A DNA stretch of 64,000 bases, taken from assembly GCF_003590645.1 (NCBI RefSeq), contig NZ_CP031834.1, forward strand, positions 310,001 to 374,000, written 5' to 3'. A model generated the notes under the pieces. The model worked only from the letters and a program-made list of their open reading frames with translations, had not been told where the DNA came from and did not search any database. The first letter of the stretch is position 1. Every line of letters begins with the position of its first letter. Below, one piece after another: positions 52,552 through 63,789 of this stretch. The position numbers and the translations under genes were made by a program. The DNA comes from Mesorhizobium sp. DCY119 (GTDB lineage Bacteria; Pseudomonadota; Alphaproteobacteria; Rhizobiales; Rhizobiaceae).

Positions 52552-53457
52552 ATGGCTGCTCAACTTCCGCCGCTTCAGGCGATCCGCGTCTTCGAGGCCG
52601 CCGCCCGCCACGCCAGCTTCACCAAGGCTGCGGGCGAGCTTGGCATGACGCAGGCCGCCGTCAGCTACCAGATCAAGCTGCTGGAAGAGCGCGTCGGCGC
52701 GCCGCTTTTCCTGCGCAAGCCGCGCCAGGTGACGCTCACCGAAGCCGGGCAGCGGCTGGCGCCATCGATCACCGAAGCGTTCGGCATCATCAGCGAAGCC
52801 TATGCGGCCGCCCGCACCGGGGCGGAAGGCGTGCTGTGCGTCACCACCATCCTGACCTTCGCCTCAAACTGGCTGGCCCGGCATCTCGGGGCCTTCCAGA
52901 TCGCACATCCCAATCTCGCCGTGCGCCTCGACACCTCGACCCGGCTGATCGATTTCACCCGCGAGGATGTCGACGTCGCCATACGGGCAGGCCCCGGCGA
53001 CTGGCCGGGGCTTGCCAAGCACTTCCTGTTCAAGGCCGACTTCACCCCCATGCTCAGCCCCAAGCTTGCCGAAAGCATCGGCGGCCTGAAGGAGCCGGCC
53101 GACCTCTTGCGCCTGCCGGTGCTCGATCCGGGCGACTACTGGTGGAAGGAGTGGTTCACCGCCGCAGGCCTGCCGACCGACTCGCTGGAATCGCGGCCGC
53201 GCAACAGCCTCGGCGCACAGGCTTACGAAGCAAGTGCGGCGATGGCCGGGAACGGTGTCGCGATACTGACACGCGCCCTGTTCAAGGCGGAACTCGCTGA
53301 CGGAAGGCTGTTTCAGCCGTTCGATGTGACTGCCTGGGACGGCAACGCCTATTGGCTGGTCTATCCCGAAGCGCGCCGCAACGTGCCCAAGATCCGCGCC
53401 TTCCGCGAATGGCTGCTTACGGCGGTGGAAGCCACGCTCGGCAAGCCCGAGCAGTAG
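52552..53457 (+). CDS. LysR family transcriptional regulator, GcvA-like
   Basis: 301 residues from ATG 52552, preferred over ATG 52528 because AAGGTGG lies 11 bases before it and the family begins LPPLQAIRVFEAAARH. The winged HTH (about 5-60; FTKAAGELGMTQAAVSYQIK) is followed by a two-lobed effector domain with VLCVTTILTFASNWLARHLG and VDVAIRAGPGDWPGL, typical of GcvA/AmpR-type regulators. Target unknown: the adjacent small gene or exporter are candidates. Confidence 0.9.
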   Translation: MAAQLPPLQAIRVFEAAARHASFTKAAGELGMTQAAVSYQIKLLEERVGAPLFLRKPRQVTLTEAGQRLAPSITEAFGIISEAYAAARTGAEGVLCVTTILTFASNWLARHLGAFQIAHPNLAVRLDTSTRLIDFTREDVDVAIRAGPGDWPGLAKHFLFKADFTPMLSPKLAESIGGLKEPADLLRLPVLDPGDYWWKEWFTAAGLPTDSLESRPRNSLGAQAYEASAAMAGNGVAILTRALFKAELADGRLFQPFDVTAWDGNAYWLVYPEARRNVPKIRAFREWLLTAVEATLGKPEQ

Positions 53458-53461
53458 ACAA

Positions 53462-54901
53462 TCAGGCCTTGCCGGCTCTGGGGATTGCCCAGACATTGAC
53501 CGGTTCGTCGCGCCCGCGCAGCGTGACGAGGCCATGGTCGATCAGTCCCGACAGCGCGTCGATCCCGTCCTCGCGCCCGACCGCCTTGACGAGCGATGCG
53601 CCAACGCAGATGCCTGCGTCCAGTTCGCGGCACAGGGCCTGCAGGCGACTGGCGACGTTGCAGGTGTCGCCCACCACCGCGATCGACAGGTTGCGCTCGC
53701 TGCCGACGGCGCCGAGAACGACGGGGCCGTACTGGCAGCCGATGCCGACCTCTATCGGATCTTCGCCCGCAGCAATGCGCCGCGCATTCCATTCGTTCAT
53801 CGAATTCATCATCGCCCATGCGCAGCGCATGGCCCGCGTCGCATCCGTCTCGGTCGGGCGCGGCACGCCGAAGGTCGCCATGATGCAGTCGCCGATATAG
53901 TTGTCGACCGTGCCACCATGGTCGAACACGACCTGCTCCATGCGCCGGTGGAATTGCCGCAGCAGTTCAAACACTTCTTCGGCCGGGTGGTCTTCGGAAT
54001 AATTGGTGAAGCCGACGATATCGGCAAACACCACCGCAACCTCCTGACGCCGGACGGGGCCGAACGGCTCGTCGGCTGATGCCAGTTCGTCGACGACATT
54101 GGGGGAGAAGTGCCGCGCCAGATTGATGCGCGACCGTTCCGCGGCGATGTAGTCGTCAGCCAGCCTTCGGGAGCGCGAAACGACGATCGCCAGTATGCCG
54201 GTGATGATCAGGATGAGCACCACATTTGCCGACTGGGCGATGATGTCGACGTAGTTTGGATCCTGGGCAAAATGCAGCCGGTCAACAAGCTCCATGTCGG
54301 ATCGTATCTTGCTGGCGATATAGGTGCCCGGCCGCGAGATGACCCAGACTATCGCCGCTGTCCAGGACAGTGCCGCCGAAAGGCCGAGCCACAGGGCAAG
54401 GCGCGGCGAAAGCGTCAACGCGCCAAGGCTAACGAAGATCAGCAGATAGGCGAATGTGCCCTCGCGCAGATGCATTGCCGGTGGAATTATGTCTGTGCCG
54501 AATGGATTCCGGCCGACGATCAGGAAGGTGAGCAGCACGATGTCCAGCGTTCCGATCACCGCGCTTAGCCAGGGTGGGCTCAGCCGCCGTTTCACCAGCC
54601 GGTAATTGACCAGGCCGATAATGTAGAAAAGGCCCAGGCTCGAAAGCGTGAAGACGAGAGCTGCACCCCATTTGGCAAAGGCCAGAAAGAACAGGGCGAT
54701 GGCGACGAGGGCGGCCGAACGCGCCCAGTATTGCAGCCGCGCACCCTCGCGCTCCGCGCGCGCCAGCATGGCCGACAGCCGAAACCGCCGCCGCTTGCTC
54801 AGGCTCGTCGCGGCCTGAATCGCCTCAAGCGAAATGGTCGGCACATTTGCCTTCGGCTCTGTCTGACTATCGATCGACGGCAAGAGCGTCATCTTTCCCA
54901 C
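53462..54901 (-). CDS. Membrane-bound class III adenylate/guanylate cyclase
   Basis: 479 residues; ATG 54892 is an alternative start. Six transmembrane helices in the N-terminal half (about 60-250), a linker helix, then a class III cyclase domain (about 285-460). The two metal-binding aspartates (VVFADIVGFTNYSEDH; YIGDCIMATFG) and the transition-state Asn/Arg (GDTCNVASRLQ) are present. At the usual purine-specifying Lys there is Asn (VDNYIGD), so substrate choice is uncertain. The domain architecture is common and expanded in rhizobia. It is tail-to-tail with the LysR gene, with 4 bases between. Confidence 0.88.
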   Translation of the reverse strand: MGKMTLLPSIDSQTEPKANVPTISLEAIQAATSLSKRRRFRLSAMLARAEREGARLQYWARSAALVAIALFFLAFAKWGAALVFTLSSLGLFYIIGLVNYRLVKRRLSPPWLSAVIGTLDIVLLTFLIVGRNPFGTDIIPPAMHLREGTFAYLLIFVSLGALTLSPRLALWLGLSAALSWTAAIVWVISRPGTYIASKIRSDMELVDRLHFAQDPNYVDIIAQSANVVLILIITGILAIVVSRSRRLADDYIAAERSRINLARHFSPNVVDELASADEPFGPVRRQEVAVVFADIVGFTNYSEDHPAEEVFELLRQFHRRMEQVVFDHGGTVDNYIGDCIMATFGVPRPTETDATRAMRCAWAMMNSMNEWNARRIAAGEDPIEVGIGCQYGPVVLGAVGSERNLSIAVVGDTCNVASRLQALCRELDAGICVGASLVKAVGREDGIDALSGLIDHGLVTLRGRDEPVNVWAIPRAGKA

Positions 54902-55093
54902 CGTTTCAGAAGCAGGCGCGGAACCTATCGAGCGCGGCTGCTTGGCGCCCGCACGGTCCGTTGATTCCTGCCAGTTTTAGCAAAACCCTCGATTACAGGC
55001 GTGAAAAACTTTCAACCGTCTTTCCCTCATCGAAACCTGTTCACGCAACTGGCGCCGAATTTGGGGAGCCGGATCGAAACCTGCAAGGGCCCA

Positions 55094-55218
55094 GAGCATC
55101 GGACCGAAAAGTGGAATCCGGTTTTCGGAATAATCCGATGCTCATTCTCAGCGCTGAATCGTTCCCTTGTGCGTCCGAATGGACGCACGGCGATCCAGGT
55201 GCTGCGGCGCAGCATCGA
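55094..55218. repeat. Rhizobial-type palindromic repeat upstream of the smo operon
   Basis: GAGCATCGGACCGAAAAGTG at 55094 and its inverted end ...CCGATGCTC at 55143 make a 50-base imperfect palindrome. A second perfect hairpin GTGCGTCC-GAAT-GGACGCAC follows at 55169-55188, then a GC-rich CGGCGATCCAGGTGCTGCGG segment. Such composite elements are frequent between rhizobial genes. The rest of the 401-base gap (54902-55302) holds a promoter and no gene that I can see. Confidence 0.7.
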
Positions 55219-55225
55219 AACCGGC

Positions 55226-55253
55226 TTGACATAAATCACAGTAAGTGAATAAT
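55226..55253 (+). promoter_or_regulatory. Probable sigma-70-type promoter of the smo operon
   Basis: TTGACA (55226-55231), 16 bases, then AATAAT (55248-55253, five of six bases of TATAAT), 49 bases before smoE. GGGAGGAAT lies just ahead of the start codon. Confidence 0.65.
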
Positions 55254-55302
55254 TGCCCACAGCCAAGGCAAATGCTCATCTTGGTTCTAGGGAGGAATAT
55301 CG

Positions 55303-56611
<1,309 letters not shown>

Positions 56612-56613
<2 letters not shown>

Positions 56614-56662
56614 GGCATCATCTCGATGCCTTGGGCCGTCCGGTTCCCAGTCCGGGCGGCCC
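56612..56662 (+). promoter_or_regulatory. Tandem intercistronic stem-loops after smoE
   Basis: AAGGCATC-ATCTC-GATGCCTT (56612-56632), which includes the last bases of the stop codon, is followed at once by GGGCCGTCCGG (56633-56643) pairing with CCGGGCGGCCC (56652-56662). No U tract. Likely 3'-end protection or partial termination, as after the other two binding-protein genes. Confidence 0.75.
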
Positions 56663-56814
56663 GCCCAAACCCTGTTGGCGTCCGCGTACAAACAGCGTGA
56701 CTGCCGAGTTCGCCCAGTTTTCCTGTGGGGCTACTCAACTCAATCGACCGGCGCGCCAGGCGCCGCCTGTGGTGAAGACAACCGGAACGGTTCTTTCAAA
56801 CCGAGGGTGAAACC

Positions 56815-57687
56815 ATGGCTACTCAACAAACCCGAACGCTTGCGCGCTTCATGATGGCGCCGTCGGTGATCCTGCTCCTGATCTGGATGGTCGTGCCGCT
56901 GGCGATGACGCTGTGGTTCTCGTTCCAGAACTACAATCTGCTCAACCCGGCTAATGTCAGTTTCGCCGGACTGTTCAACTACCAGTTCTTCTACACCGAT
57001 CCGGCCTTCTTCCAGTCGATCTGGAACACGCTGCTGATCGTCGGCGGCGTGTTGCTGATCACCGTCATCGGCGGTACTGCGCTGGCGCTGCTGCTCGACC
57101 AGCCGATGTTCGGCCAGGGCATCGTGCGCATCCTGGTGATCTCGCCCTTCTTCGTCATGCCACCGGTGGCAGCCCTGGTGTGGAAGAACATGATCATGCA
57201 TCCGGGCTACGGCGTCTTCGCCGGCATCTCGAAATCGCTCGGCCTTCAGCCGGTCGACTGGTTCGCGCAATATCCGCTGTTTTCGATCATCATCATCGTT
57301 GCCTGGCAGTGGCTGCCCTTCGCCACGCTGATCCTGCTCACCGCGCTGCAATCGCTGGACGGCGAGCAGAAGGAGGCTGCAGAGATGGACGGCGCCGGCT
57401 TCGTCAGCCGCTTCATCCACCTGACGATCCCGCATATGTCGCGGGCGATTACGGTGGTCATCCTGATCCAGACCATCTTCCTGCTTGGCGTCTATGCCGA
57501 AATCCTCGTCACCACCAATGGCGGCCCGGGCTACGCATCGACCAACCTGCCCTTCCTGATCTACCGCACCGCGCTCCTCGGCTACGACGTCGGCGGGGCA
57601 TCGGCGGGCGGCATCATCGCGGTCATCCTCGCCAACATCGTCGCCTTCTTCCTGATGCGCGCCGTTGGCAAGAACCTCGACAAATAG
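56815..57687 (+). CDS. smoF: Polyol ABC transporter permease 1
   Basis: 290 residues with six predicted helices. MalF/UgpA-like permease: MAPSVILLLIWMVVPLAMTL, and the EAA loop EAAEMDGAGFVSRFIHLTIP near 186-205. The C-terminal FLMRAVGKNLDK is typical of sugar permeases. smoG follows after 9 bases. Confidence 0.93.
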   Translation: MATQQTRTLARFMMAPSVILLLIWMVVPLAMTLWFSFQNYNLLNPANVSFAGLFNYQFFYTDPAFFQSIWNTLLIVGGVLLITVIGGTALALLLDQPMFGQGIVRILVISPFFVMPPVAALVWKNMIMHPGYGVFAGISKSLGLQPVDWFAQYPLFSIIIIVAWQWLPFATLILLTALQSLDGEQKEAAEMDGAGFVSRFIHLTIPHMSRAITVVILIQTIFLLGVYAEILVTTNGGPGYASTNLPFLIYRTALLGYDVGGASAGGIIAVILANIVAFFLMRAVGKNLDK

Positions 57688-57696
57688 GAGAGACCC

Positions 57697-58521
57697 ATGG
57701 CACGCGCAGTTTCGACACAGACCAAGGTCGGATGGACCATCGCCGCCTGGGTGATCGCCCTGCTGATCTTCTTTCCGATCCTCTACACGATCATCACCTC
57801 GTTCAAATCCGAGACCGAGGCGATCGCCGGCTTCAAGCTGATCCCGTCGGGAACGCTGGAGAGCTATGCCGAGGTTCAGTCGCAGAGCAACTACTTCAAG
57901 TTCTTCATGAACTCGGTGGTGATCTCCGTCGGCTCGACCATCCTCGCCTTGCTCATTGCGATACCGGCGGCCTGGTCGATGGCGTTCTCGCCGACCAAGC
58001 GAACCAAGGACATCCTGATGTGGATGCTCTCCACCAAGATGATGCCGGCGGTCGCGGTTCTGGTTCCGATGTATCTGATCTTCCGCGACTGGGGGCTTCT
58101 CGATAGCCGCATCGGCCTGACCGTGATGCTGATGCTGATCAACCTGCCGATCGTGGTGTGGATGCTCTACACCTACTTCCGCGAAATTCCCGGCGAAATC
58201 CTGGAAGCCGCGCGCATGGATGGCGCCACGCTGTGGGGTGAAATCTTCTATGTGCTGACGCCGATGGCAGTGCCCGGCATTGCCTCGACCATGCTGCTCA
58301 ACATCATCCTCGCATGGAACGAAGCGTTCTGGACGATCCGCCTGTCGACGACCAACGCAGCACCGCTCACCGCCTTCATCGCCTCGTTCTCCAGCCCGCA
58401 AGGGCTGTTCTGGGCCAAGCTTTCGGCAGCCTCGACGCTGGCGATCGCGCCGATCCTGATCATGGGCTGGTTCAGCCAGAAACAGCTGGTCCGCGGCCTG
58501 ACATTCGGTGCTGTGAAGTAA
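57697..58521 (+). CDS. smoG: Polyol ABC transporter permease 2
   Basis: 274 residues, MalG/UgpE-like, with six predicted helices and the EAA loop EAARMDGATLWGEIFYVLTP near 169-188. It pairs with SmoF in the membrane. smoK starts 30 bases later. Confidence 0.93.
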   Translation: MARAVSTQTKVGWTIAAWVIALLIFFPILYTIITSFKSETEAIAGFKLIPSGTLESYAEVQSQSNYFKFFMNSVVISVGSTILALLIAIPAAWSMAFSPTKRTKDILMWMLSTKMMPAVAVLVPMYLIFRDWGLLDSRIGLTVMLMLINLPIVVWMLYTYFREIPGEILEAARMDGATLWGEIFYVLTPMAVPGIASTMLLNIILAWNEAFWTIRLSTTNAAPLTAFIASFSSPQGLFWAKLSAASTLAIAPILIMGWFSQKQLVRGLTFGAVK

Positions 58522-58551
58522 CGAAGCAAAAGCCCTTCGGGGGAGGAAATC

Positions 58552-59546
<995 letters not shown>

Positions 59547-59550
<4 letters not shown>

Positions 59551-60323
59551 CACAAAGACTGAAGGGCAAGTCCGCCCTGATCACGGGTGCTGCGCGCGGC
59601 ATCGGCCGCGCCTTTGCGGAGGCCTATATCCGCGAGGGTGCGACGGTGGCGATCGGCGACATCAATCTCGATGCGGCGATGAAGACCGCCGACGAGATCG
59701 GCGCTTCGGCCTATGCCGTCAGCCTCGACGTGACCAACCAGACCTCGATCGAGGCGGCGATAAAGGCCATCGAGCAGAAGACCGGCGGCCTCGACATTCT
59801 GATCAACAATGCAGCACTTTTCGACCTGGCGCCGATCGTCGAGATTACGCCGGCAAGCTATGACAGGCTGTTTTCCGTCAATGTCGCCGGCACGCTGTTC
59901 ACCATGCAGGCCGCCGCCCGCTCGATGATCGCGCGGGGCAAGGGCGGCAAGATCATCAACATGGCAAGCCAGGCCGGGCGTCGCGGCGAAGCGCTGGTCG
60001 CCGTCTACTGCGCCACCAAGGCCGCCGTCATCAGCCTGACCCAGTCGGCCGGGCTCGACCTGATCAAGCATGGCATCAACGTCAACGCCATCGCGCCGGG
60101 CGTCGTCGATGGCGAGCACTGGGACGGCGTCGACGCGCTGTTTGCCAAGCATGAAAAACTGGCAAAGGGCGAGAAGAAAAAGCTTGTCGGCGAGGCGGTG
60201 CCGTTCGGCCGCATGGGCACGGCGCAGGATCTCACCGGCATGGCGATCTTCCTCGCCAGCGCGGAAGCCGAATACATCGTCGCCCAGACCTACAATGTCG
60301 ATGGCGGTAATTGGATGAGTTGA
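59547..60323 (+). CDS. smoS: Sorbitol dehydrogenase, short-chain type (L-iditol 2-dehydrogenase)
   Basis: 258 residues from TTG 59547, which overlaps the smoK stop and has GGGAG 8 bases upstream. SDR fold: NAD site [14 protein letters not shown] (about 12-25), NNAA (near 90), catalytic Ser-Tyr-Lys in [23 protein letters not shown] (Tyr about 152, Lys about 156). It oxidises sorbitol to fructose, or galactitol/L-iditol to the ketose. It closely resembles the smo operon dehydrogenase of Rhodobacter and rhizobia. Confidence 0.93.
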
Positions 60324-60339
60324 GTGCGCGACGCGGTTT

Positions 60340-60482
60340 CCCTCCCCCTTGAGGGGAGGGTGCCGAGCGAAGCGAGGCGGGTGGGGTCATCGCGGCAGCG
60401 CGCGGCGCAAAGGAACGTCGAGCACTGCCGCAGCAACCCCACCCGGCCCTACGGGCCACCCTCCCCTCAAGGGGGAGGGGGA
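60340..60482. repeat. Palindromic repeat, family B-related, copy 3
   Basis: Arms CCCTCCCCCTTGAGGGGAGG and the complement are joined through TGCCGAGCGAAGCGAGGCGG and GGCCCTACGGGCCA. It fills the gap between smoS and mtlK. Its outer arms are like family B, but the inner half differs, so it may be a separate subfamily. Confidence 0.8.
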
Positions 60483-60515
60483 CGCCGCACCAAGCATAGG
60501 AAAAGGCGAGCCGAA

Positions 60516-61994
60516 ATGACCACGAAACTCTCCTCTGCAGCGCTCGGGCACCTCCCCGCCAACGTCGCCGGCCCAAAATACGACCGCGCTTCCCTCACCC
60601 CCGGGATCCTGCATTTCGGCGTCGGCAATTTCCACCGCGCGCATCAGGCCGTCTATCTCGACGACCTCTTCAATGAAGGCCGCGACCATGATTGGGCGCT
60701 GATCGGCGCGGGCGTTTTCGAGGGCGAGAAGGTCGGGCGCGAAAAGCTCGCCGAGCAGGATTTCCTCACCACCGTGGTCGAGCAGGACGACGGCCACATG
60801 CAGGCGCGCGTGACCGCCGCGATGACGGATTTTCTTGTCCCCGGCGACACCAGGACGATCATTAGCCGGCTTGCAGACCCCAAGATCCGCATCGTCTCGC
60901 TGACCATCACAGAAGGCGGCTATTTCATTGATCCGGCCTCGGGAAAATTCAATCCCGCGCATCCCGACATCGTCAGCGACGCCGGCAATCCGGAAACGCC
61001 GAAGACCGTCTTCGGCCTGATCCTGGCCGGACTGGCGCGGCGGCGCGTGGAAGGCACGCCGGCCTTCACGGTCATGTCCTGCGACAACATCCCTCACAAT
61101 GGGCACGTCACCGCCGACGCGGTGATCGGACTGGCGCAGCTCAGCGATCCGGATTTCGCCCGCTGGGTGGCGGAGAACGTCGCCTTCCCGAACGGCATGG
61201 TCGATCGCATCACGCCGGCGACCACCGACCGCGAGCGCAAACTCCTGGCAGACGACTTCGGCCTGGAGGACAACTGGCCGGTGTTCTGCGAGCCGTTCCG
61301 GCAATGGGTGCTGGAGGACAATTTCCCGACCGGCAGGCCAGCGCTGGAACAGGTAGGCGTGACCTTCGTCAAGGACGTGTCACCGTTCGAGCTGATGAAA
61401 ATCCGCATCCTCAATGGCGGTCACGCGACGATCGCCTATCCCGCCGGGCTGATGGACATCCATTTCGTGCATGAGGCGATGCAGGAGCCGCTGGTGCGCG
61501 ATTTCCTCGCCAAGCTGGAGCGCGATGAGATCATCCCGACCGTGCCGCCGGTGCCCGGCGTGGTGCTGGAGGACTATTTCAAGCTGATCGAGAAACGCTT
61601 CTCCAATCCCAAGATCGGCGACACCGTGCGGCGGCTCTGCCTCGACGGTTCCAACCGCCAGCCAAAATTCATCATCCCGACCATCGCCGACCGGCTGAAG
61701 GCGGGCAAGGACGTCCTGGGCCTGGCGCTCGAATCGGCGCTGTGGTGCCGCTACTGCTTCGGCACGACCGATTCAGGCGCAGTCATCGAACCCAACGACC
61801 CGAACTGGGAACGCCTGCAGAAAACGGCGCATGCGGCGGAAGACGATCCCTCGGCATGGCTTGCGATGGAGGATATCTATGGCGAGGTCGGGCGTTCGCC
61901 GGTCTTTGCCGCCGCCTTTGCCAAAAATCTGAAAACGCTGTGGGAAAAAGGCACGCGCGAGACGCTGAAACGGTATCTGGCTGACGCGCACTAG
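60516..61994 (+). CDS. mtlK: Mannitol 2-dehydrogenase
   Basis: 492 residues, the standard polyol-specific long-chain dehydrogenase length. N-terminal Rossmann region with ILHFGVGNFHRAHQAVYLDD and SLTITEGGYFID; C-terminal domain with SPFELMKIRILNGGHATIAY, including the catalytic Lys-x3-Leu-Asn-x2-His. It converts mannitol to fructose with NAD. It is in the smo operon, although separated from smoS by a repeat of about 140 bases. Confidence 0.96.
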   Translation: MTTKLSSAALGHLPANVAGPKYDRASLTPGILHFGVGNFHRAHQAVYLDDLFNEGRDHDWALIGAGVFEGEKVGREKLAEQDFLTTVVEQDDGHMQARVTAAMTDFLVPGDTRTIISRLADPKIRIVSLTITEGGYFIDPASGKFNPAHPDIVSDAGNPETPKTVFGLILAGLARRRVEGTPAFTVMSCDNIPHNGHVTADAVIGLAQLSDPDFARWVAENVAFPNGMVDRITPATTDRERKLLADDFGLEDNWPVFCEPFRQWVLEDNFPTGRPALEQVGVTFVKDVSPFELMKIRILNGGHATIAYPAGLMDIHFVHEAMQEPLVRDFLAKLERDEIIPTVPPVPGVVLEDYFKLIEKRFSNPKIGDTVRRLCLDGSNRQPKFIIPTIADRLKAGKDVLGLALESALWCRYCFGTTDSGAVIEPNDPNWERLQKTAHAAEDDPSAWLAMEDIYGEVGRSPVFAAAFAKNLKTLWEKGTRETLKRYLADAH

Positions 61995-62111
61995 ATTCAC
62001 ACCACATAGATTCTCACCCCTCTGGCCCCTTGCGCCGCACCCGGCGGGCTTTATTCTGCCAGCCATGATGCTTCGCCCTCGCTCCCCGAAATCCAGAAAG
62101 CCCGCCTGCTG

Positions 62112-63692
62112 ATGGCGGGGTTCGTCTGCGCAGTCGATGTCGGAACCGGCAGCGCGCGCGCCGGCATTCTCGACCGTGAGGGCAATCTGCTCGGCCGCGC
62201 CGACCACAAGATTGCCATGCGCCAGCCCAAGCCCGGTCATGCCGAGCATGATTCGGAAGACATCTGGATGGCGGTCTGCGCGGCGGTAAAGGCGGCGCGC
62301 GAAAAGGCCGCGGTGAAGCCGGAAGACATCGTCGGTATCTCCTTCGACGCCACCTGCTCGCTGGTGGTGCGCGATGTGGAGGCAAACCAGCTCAGTGTTT
62401 CAGACGACGGCGACAACCGCTGGGACACCATCGTCTGGCTGGATCACCGGGCGCTGGCCGAGGCCGACGAATGCACCGCCACCGGTCATCATGTGCTCGA
62501 CCATGTCGGCGGCGTCATGTCGCCCGAGATGGAAATTCCCAAGCTGATGTGGCTGAAGCGCCATCTTCCGGGCCAGTGGCAGAAGACCGGATACTTCTTC
62601 GATCTGGCCGATTTCCTGACCTGGAAAGCTTCTGGCTCGACGGCGCGCTCGCAATGCACGCTGACCTGCAAATGGACCTACCTTGCCCACGAGACGCCCG
62701 GCTGGCAGGACGATTTTCTCAACACGGTCGCGCTCGGCGATCTTCTGGCACGCGGGAACCTGCCGGAGCGGGCGAGCCCCGTCGGCGCCGACCTCGGCCC
62801 GCTTACCCCGCAGGCCGCGGAAGCGCTCGGCCTCACCACCGCCTGCCGCGTCGGCTCCGGGCTGATCGACGCCTATGCCGGTGCGCTCGGCGTGCTTGGC
62901 CGCTTCGTCGGCGATTTCGCCAGCATAGAGCGGCATATGGCGCTGATTGCCGGCACGTCGAGCTGCGTCATGGCGATGTCGCCGGAGCCGCGTCCCTTCG
63001 CCGGCGGCTGGGGCCCCTATTTCGGGGTCACGCTGGCGGACTGCTGGACCAGCGAAGGCGGCCAATCGGCGACGGGCGCTTTGCTCGACCATATCATCCG
63101 CTGGCACGGCGCCGGCGGCGAACCGGATGCCGCCATGCATGGCAGGATCGCCGAGCGCGTCATGGCGCTGCGGGCGGAAGAAGGCGAGGCATTCGCGTCG
63201 CGGCTGCATGTGCTGCCCGATTTTCACGGCAACCGCTCGCCGCTGGCCGACTCGCATGCGGTCGGCGTCATCTCCGGCCTGACGCTCGACGCCTCCTTCG
63301 ACAGCCTGTGCCGGCTTTACTGGCGCACTGCCGTCGGCATAGCGCTCGGCGTGCGCCACATTCTCGAGACGCTGAACGAGAACGGCTATGTCATCGACAC
63401 GCTGCATGTCACCGGCGGCCACACCAAGAACCCGCTGCTGATGGAACTCTATGCCGATGCCACCGGCTGCACGGTGATAGAACCCTTAGCCGACGAAGCA
63501 GTCCTGTTCGGCACCGGCATGGCGGCAGCGGCGGCAGGTGGCCTCTATCCGACGCTTACTGAGGCGGCAGCGGCCATGCAGCAGGGCGGACGCGAGCGCA
63601 AACCCAACCCGGCGGCGCGGAAAGGTTTTGAGCGCGACTACCGGATTTTCCTTGAAATGCATCGGCAGAGGCAAGTGCTGGAGGGGCTGTAG
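62112..63692 (+). CDS. FGGY-family pentulose kinase (D-ribulokinase/xylulokinase-like)
   Basis: 526 residues, two actin-like domains. ATP-binding and sugar-binding motifs: FVCAVDVGTGSARAGILD, GISFDATCSLVV, VWLDHRA, SEGGQSATGALLDHI and VTGGHTKNPLLMELYADATG. The pattern fits the FGGY ribulokinase-like subfamily rather than classical XylB. It would phosphorylate a ketose from pentitol oxidation (D-arabitol, ribitol, xylitol), extending the operon beyond hexitols. It starts 117 bases after mtlK. Confidence 0.88.
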   Translation: MAGFVCAVDVGTGSARAGILDREGNLLGRADHKIAMRQPKPGHAEHDSEDIWMAVCAAVKAAREKAAVKPEDIVGISFDATCSLVVRDVEANQLSVSDDGDNRWDTIVWLDHRALAEADECTATGHHVLDHVGGVMSPEMEIPKLMWLKRHLPGQWQKTGYFFDLADFLTWKASGSTARSQCTLTCKWTYLAHETPGWQDDFLNTVALGDLLARGNLPERASPVGADLGPLTPQAAEALGLTTACRVGSGLIDAYAGALGVLGRFVGDFASIERHMALIAGTSSCVMAMSPEPRPFAGGWGPYFGVTLADCWTSEGGQSATGALLDHIIRWHGAGGEPDAAMHGRIAERVMALRAEEGEAFASRLHVLPDFHGNRSPLADSHAVGVISGLTLDASFDSLCRLYWRTAVGIALGVRHILETLNENGYVIDTLHVTGGHTKNPLLMELYADATGCTVIEPLADEAVLFGTGMAAAAAGGLYPTLTEAAAAMQQGGRERKPNPAARKGFERDYRIFLEMHRQRQVLEGL

Positions 63693-63750
63693 GCGACGCG
63701 GCCACTATCCTTCGCCTCAATAGGGAGGGATTATCGCGTATGGAATTCGA

Positions 63751-63789
63751 CCCCCAGTCCGTCTCGGCAAAGCCGAGACGGACTGGGGG
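63751..63789. repeat. Perfect 18-base inverted repeat with AAA loop
   Basis: CCCCCAGTCCGTCTCGGC (63751-63768), AAA, then GCCGAGACGGACTGGGGG (63772-63789) without a mismatch. No U tract follows. It stands 59 bases after the kinase stop. Terminator-like in strength but more like a repeat unit or a protein-binding or RNA-processing hairpin. The remaining bases to 64000 show no gene. Confidence 0.85.
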
